64,000 bases of DNA. Origin: an uncultured Bacteroidota bacterium (GTDB lineage Bacteria; Bacteroidota; Bacteroidia; 2-12-FULL-35-15). The stretch covers positions 19,531 through 83,530 of the forward strand of contig CAIYIS010000061.1 in the NCBI GenBank assembly GCA_903926385.1, read 5' to 3'. Below, one piece after another: positions 63,201 to 64,000 of this stretch. The position numbers and the translations under genes are program-made. Under the pieces are notes generated by a model that saw only the letters and a list, made by a program, of their open reading frames with translations, was not told the DNA's origin and ran no database searches. Each line of letters begins with the position of its first letter. The stretch's first letter is position 1.

Positions 63201-64000
63201 TTTTTCATTCAATTTTGCAGGAACCAACTATACTCAGTTTTGGGCAAGTTCAAATGGACTATTAGGCTTTGGAACTCCAATAACAGATTGGTCGAATACA
63301 ACAACGGCATCGACAAGCTACCCTATATTAATGCCTTGGTGGGATGATTTGGAAACAGCAACCGGAAATGGAGTAAGATACATATTAAGTGGAAATGCAC
63401 CGAACAGAAAATTAACAGTCGACTACCGTGAAAATCCTACTGCAACGCTTGCAGGAGCTGGGATGGTGTTCCAAGTTTGGCTATTTGAAACAACAAATGT
63501 TATTGAATATGTGTATACAACTAATACTCTAATTTCCACTTCATCTTCAGTAGGTATAGCTAATACTTCAAGTGATTTTAACGATGTAAATACTTCTACC
63601 AATACCAATACTAATTCGGTTGCTCAGGATGCCAATTCTATTTGGCCAGGTTCCGGCAGAGCTTATATATTTACTCCTCCATCATTAAATTACTCATGGA
63701 GTCCTGCCACTTTCTTAAGTTCAACTTCAGTGGCAAATCCAACAGCAACAGCAATGAATGCAAGTACTACTTATACAGTTACTGCTACAACCTTTGCAGG
63801 ATGTACTGCTACGGCAAGCGTTCCTGTAACGGTAAATTCATTACCTGTAGGTTCAGCATCACCACAAACAATTTGTAGTGGAGCAACCTCTAGTGTAGCG
63901 TTAAATTCTACAATAGCCGGTACAACTTTTACTTATACTGCAACATTATTGTCAGGAACAGTTGCTGGCTTTAACGGATGTACCTCATCATGCGGAGCCT
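60292..64000 (+). CDS. Giant secreted GEVIN / Ig-like protein, N-terminal part
   Basis: Open from ATG 60292 to the window edge, 1236 codons without a stop; the C-terminus (probably a T9SS or gliding-type sorting domain) is missing. Signal peptide ending TAQ. Residues about 40-225 are a jelly-roll/MAM-like domain (DGGFENATATFASNGW). Then alternate: Ig-like (about 230-312), GEVIN (about 315-475; IDWNQNGSFTDAGE), Ig-like (about 485-578), GEVIN (about 582-728; IDWNQNGSFADAGEQ), Ig-like (about 733-833), a SprB/PKD-like repeat, a second jelly-roll region (about 935-1130) and further Ig-like sequence. Strong Thr/Ser/Ala bias. Such proteins are adhesins or matrix components on the cell surface. Confidence 0.9.
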   Translation, partial: MEKITNFKKVGFFVKWLVYSVVMTALTTTKSTAQIQLITASDGGFENATATFASNGWTQVVPGATRQWRVGTSASSVTGGTKAAYVGAAANYNGANAAQTGHFYRDIVIPSGASNVLLGFYLRMPTIDDSFDYFRIYTTTTANTPVSGTSPGAGYTLRFENTSTAYASFTQMTSIDLTALAGTTVRLVFTNVSDGVTPIANPAVDNITLSYVASTACSGTPAPGNTLSTLNPICAGTSFTLSISNAFVGVSGLTYQWQSSPTNVTYTNVSGATSSTLTQSMVASSYYRCAVTCSGNTGFSAPLQVNLQTGASCLTYCASSATNTADEEIYSISVNGASTPSAYANTNGCTTVAPGAGSVLSMYSNFRSLGSLTSVTQGASVSFTVNEDECDGATYFANGIAVWIDWNQNGSFTDAGETVYLDASTVTSPHTVTNSFVVPVGAVLGQTVMRITAAEGYSGGTLTPCLSFGYGETEDWIINVVAAAPCAGTPNPGNTLSTVASACAGVNFTLSLQNTTSGSGVSYQWQSSPNGSIWTNIGGATSSTYTLTQSSATYYHCVVTCSAGPSTGVSTELLVNQNGINQCYCDNTNTTSTTYMINNFSTTGGIANINNANSGFSTNGYGNYTSMTVTQLQNSAVNFSLDFLPSGYTFGVSIFIDWNQNGSFADAGEQVYTSGSYVSSATGSFTVPAGATGGNTRMRVVADYLSTSPVACPGNGYTECEDYTFNVVVPVVCSGTPTPGNAVSSLANVCGSGTPVISLSGTSTDLGLTFQWQSNVNSAGFTIISGATAAAYSPTLNTIQTVSYRCVVTCTNSGQSVTSGATADIPVYAAASVSPSSIALCAGNSATATASPAGATYSWSGGLGTAQAATVTTAGTYTVTVTQGGTCVTTATATATVSALPVITTATATPSIICSGGNSSLLVAATGPTASASQYVFSTQTGVALSSVTGSTTIVANSLDDAASTLTNIGFSFNFAGTNYTQFWASSNGLLGFGTPITDWSNTTTASTSYPILMPWWDDLETATGNGVRYILSGNAPNRKLTVDYRENPTATLAGAGMVFQVWLFETTNVIEYVYTTNTLISTSSSVGIANTSSDFNDVNTSTNTNTNSVAQDANSIWPGSGRAYIFTPPSLNYSWSPATFLSSTSVANPTATAMNASTTYTVTATTFAGCTATASVPVTVNSLPVGSASPQTICSGATSSVALNSTIAGTTFTYTATLLSGTVAGFNGCTSSCGA

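Noticed and set aside
1..64000. tRNA, rRNA, insertion sequence or prophage genes
   Set aside because: Scanned by eye for T-loop words, transposase and phage motifs; none was convincing. A tRNAscan or similar search could overturn this.

Overview
The window is a chromosomal segment of a member of the Bacteroidota, AT-rich (my impression is mid-30s % GC). Supporting signs are type IX secretion (T9SS) sorting domains, signal peptides ending in a small residue plus Gln, a TonB-dependent receptor with an N-terminal carboxypeptidase-regulatory domain, a PorE-like OmpA protein, YidC, ribonuclease Y, a fused FtcD, and many promoters of the Bacteroidota form TTTG-N(about 20)-TAnnTTTG. I cannot name a genus. 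I saw no rRNA, tRNA, insertion sequence, phage or CRISPR array.

Layout. 1-5815: two large secreted proteins on the minus strand, one cut by the window edge. 6110-7474: a 13-copy 21-bp tandem array, a fibronectin-III-like protein of unknown function and short inverted-repeat words. 7650-8300: REP-like hairpins, then a TPP riboswitch controlling a TonB-dependent receptor (probable thiamin uptake). 11296-19413: minus-strand core genes yidC, a PorE-like OmpA protein, an AsmA-like protein and aroC. 19631-22567: a lipoprotein, an unknown protein, a 42-bp tandem array and a winged-helix regulator. 23124-27400: PAS sensor kinase, DEAD-box helicase and a T9SS cargo protein. 27724-35540: a tight operon hutI-ftcD-patatin-truA-ABC exporter. 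35585-41466 (minus): uvrA, two 21-bp pyrimidine-rich arrays, then a zapB-like/zapA/rny operon with a clear promoter. 41592-44249: a metal-binding lipoprotein, a tiny secreted ORF and a three-gene sensory operon (multi-TM protein, histidine kinase, LuxR-type regulator). 44312-46667: small genes of unknown function among inverted-repeat arrays. 46907-52035: secreted proteins, including a Cys-rich protein and two thioredoxin-fold proteins. 52155-59939: housekeeping and stress genes. 60292 to the end: the start of a giant GEVIN/Ig-like secreted protein.

The most unusual feature is a set of at least six non-coding arrays, unrelated in sequence, whose unit is nearly always 21-23 bp (once 42 bp, once about 25 bp). 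Most contain a short inverted repeat in each unit. Several sit beside small cytoplasmic proteins of unknown function (6410-7102, 20626-21597, 44312-44626, 45367-45867) or beside DNA-binding proteins (22217-22567, 46118-46474). Two of these small genes also share a 14-bp leader word just before the start codon. This is my main candidate for an undescribed system. A second cluster of interest is the Cys-rich secreted protein with thioredoxin-like partners, which includes a perfect terminator lying inside a signal-peptide coding region.
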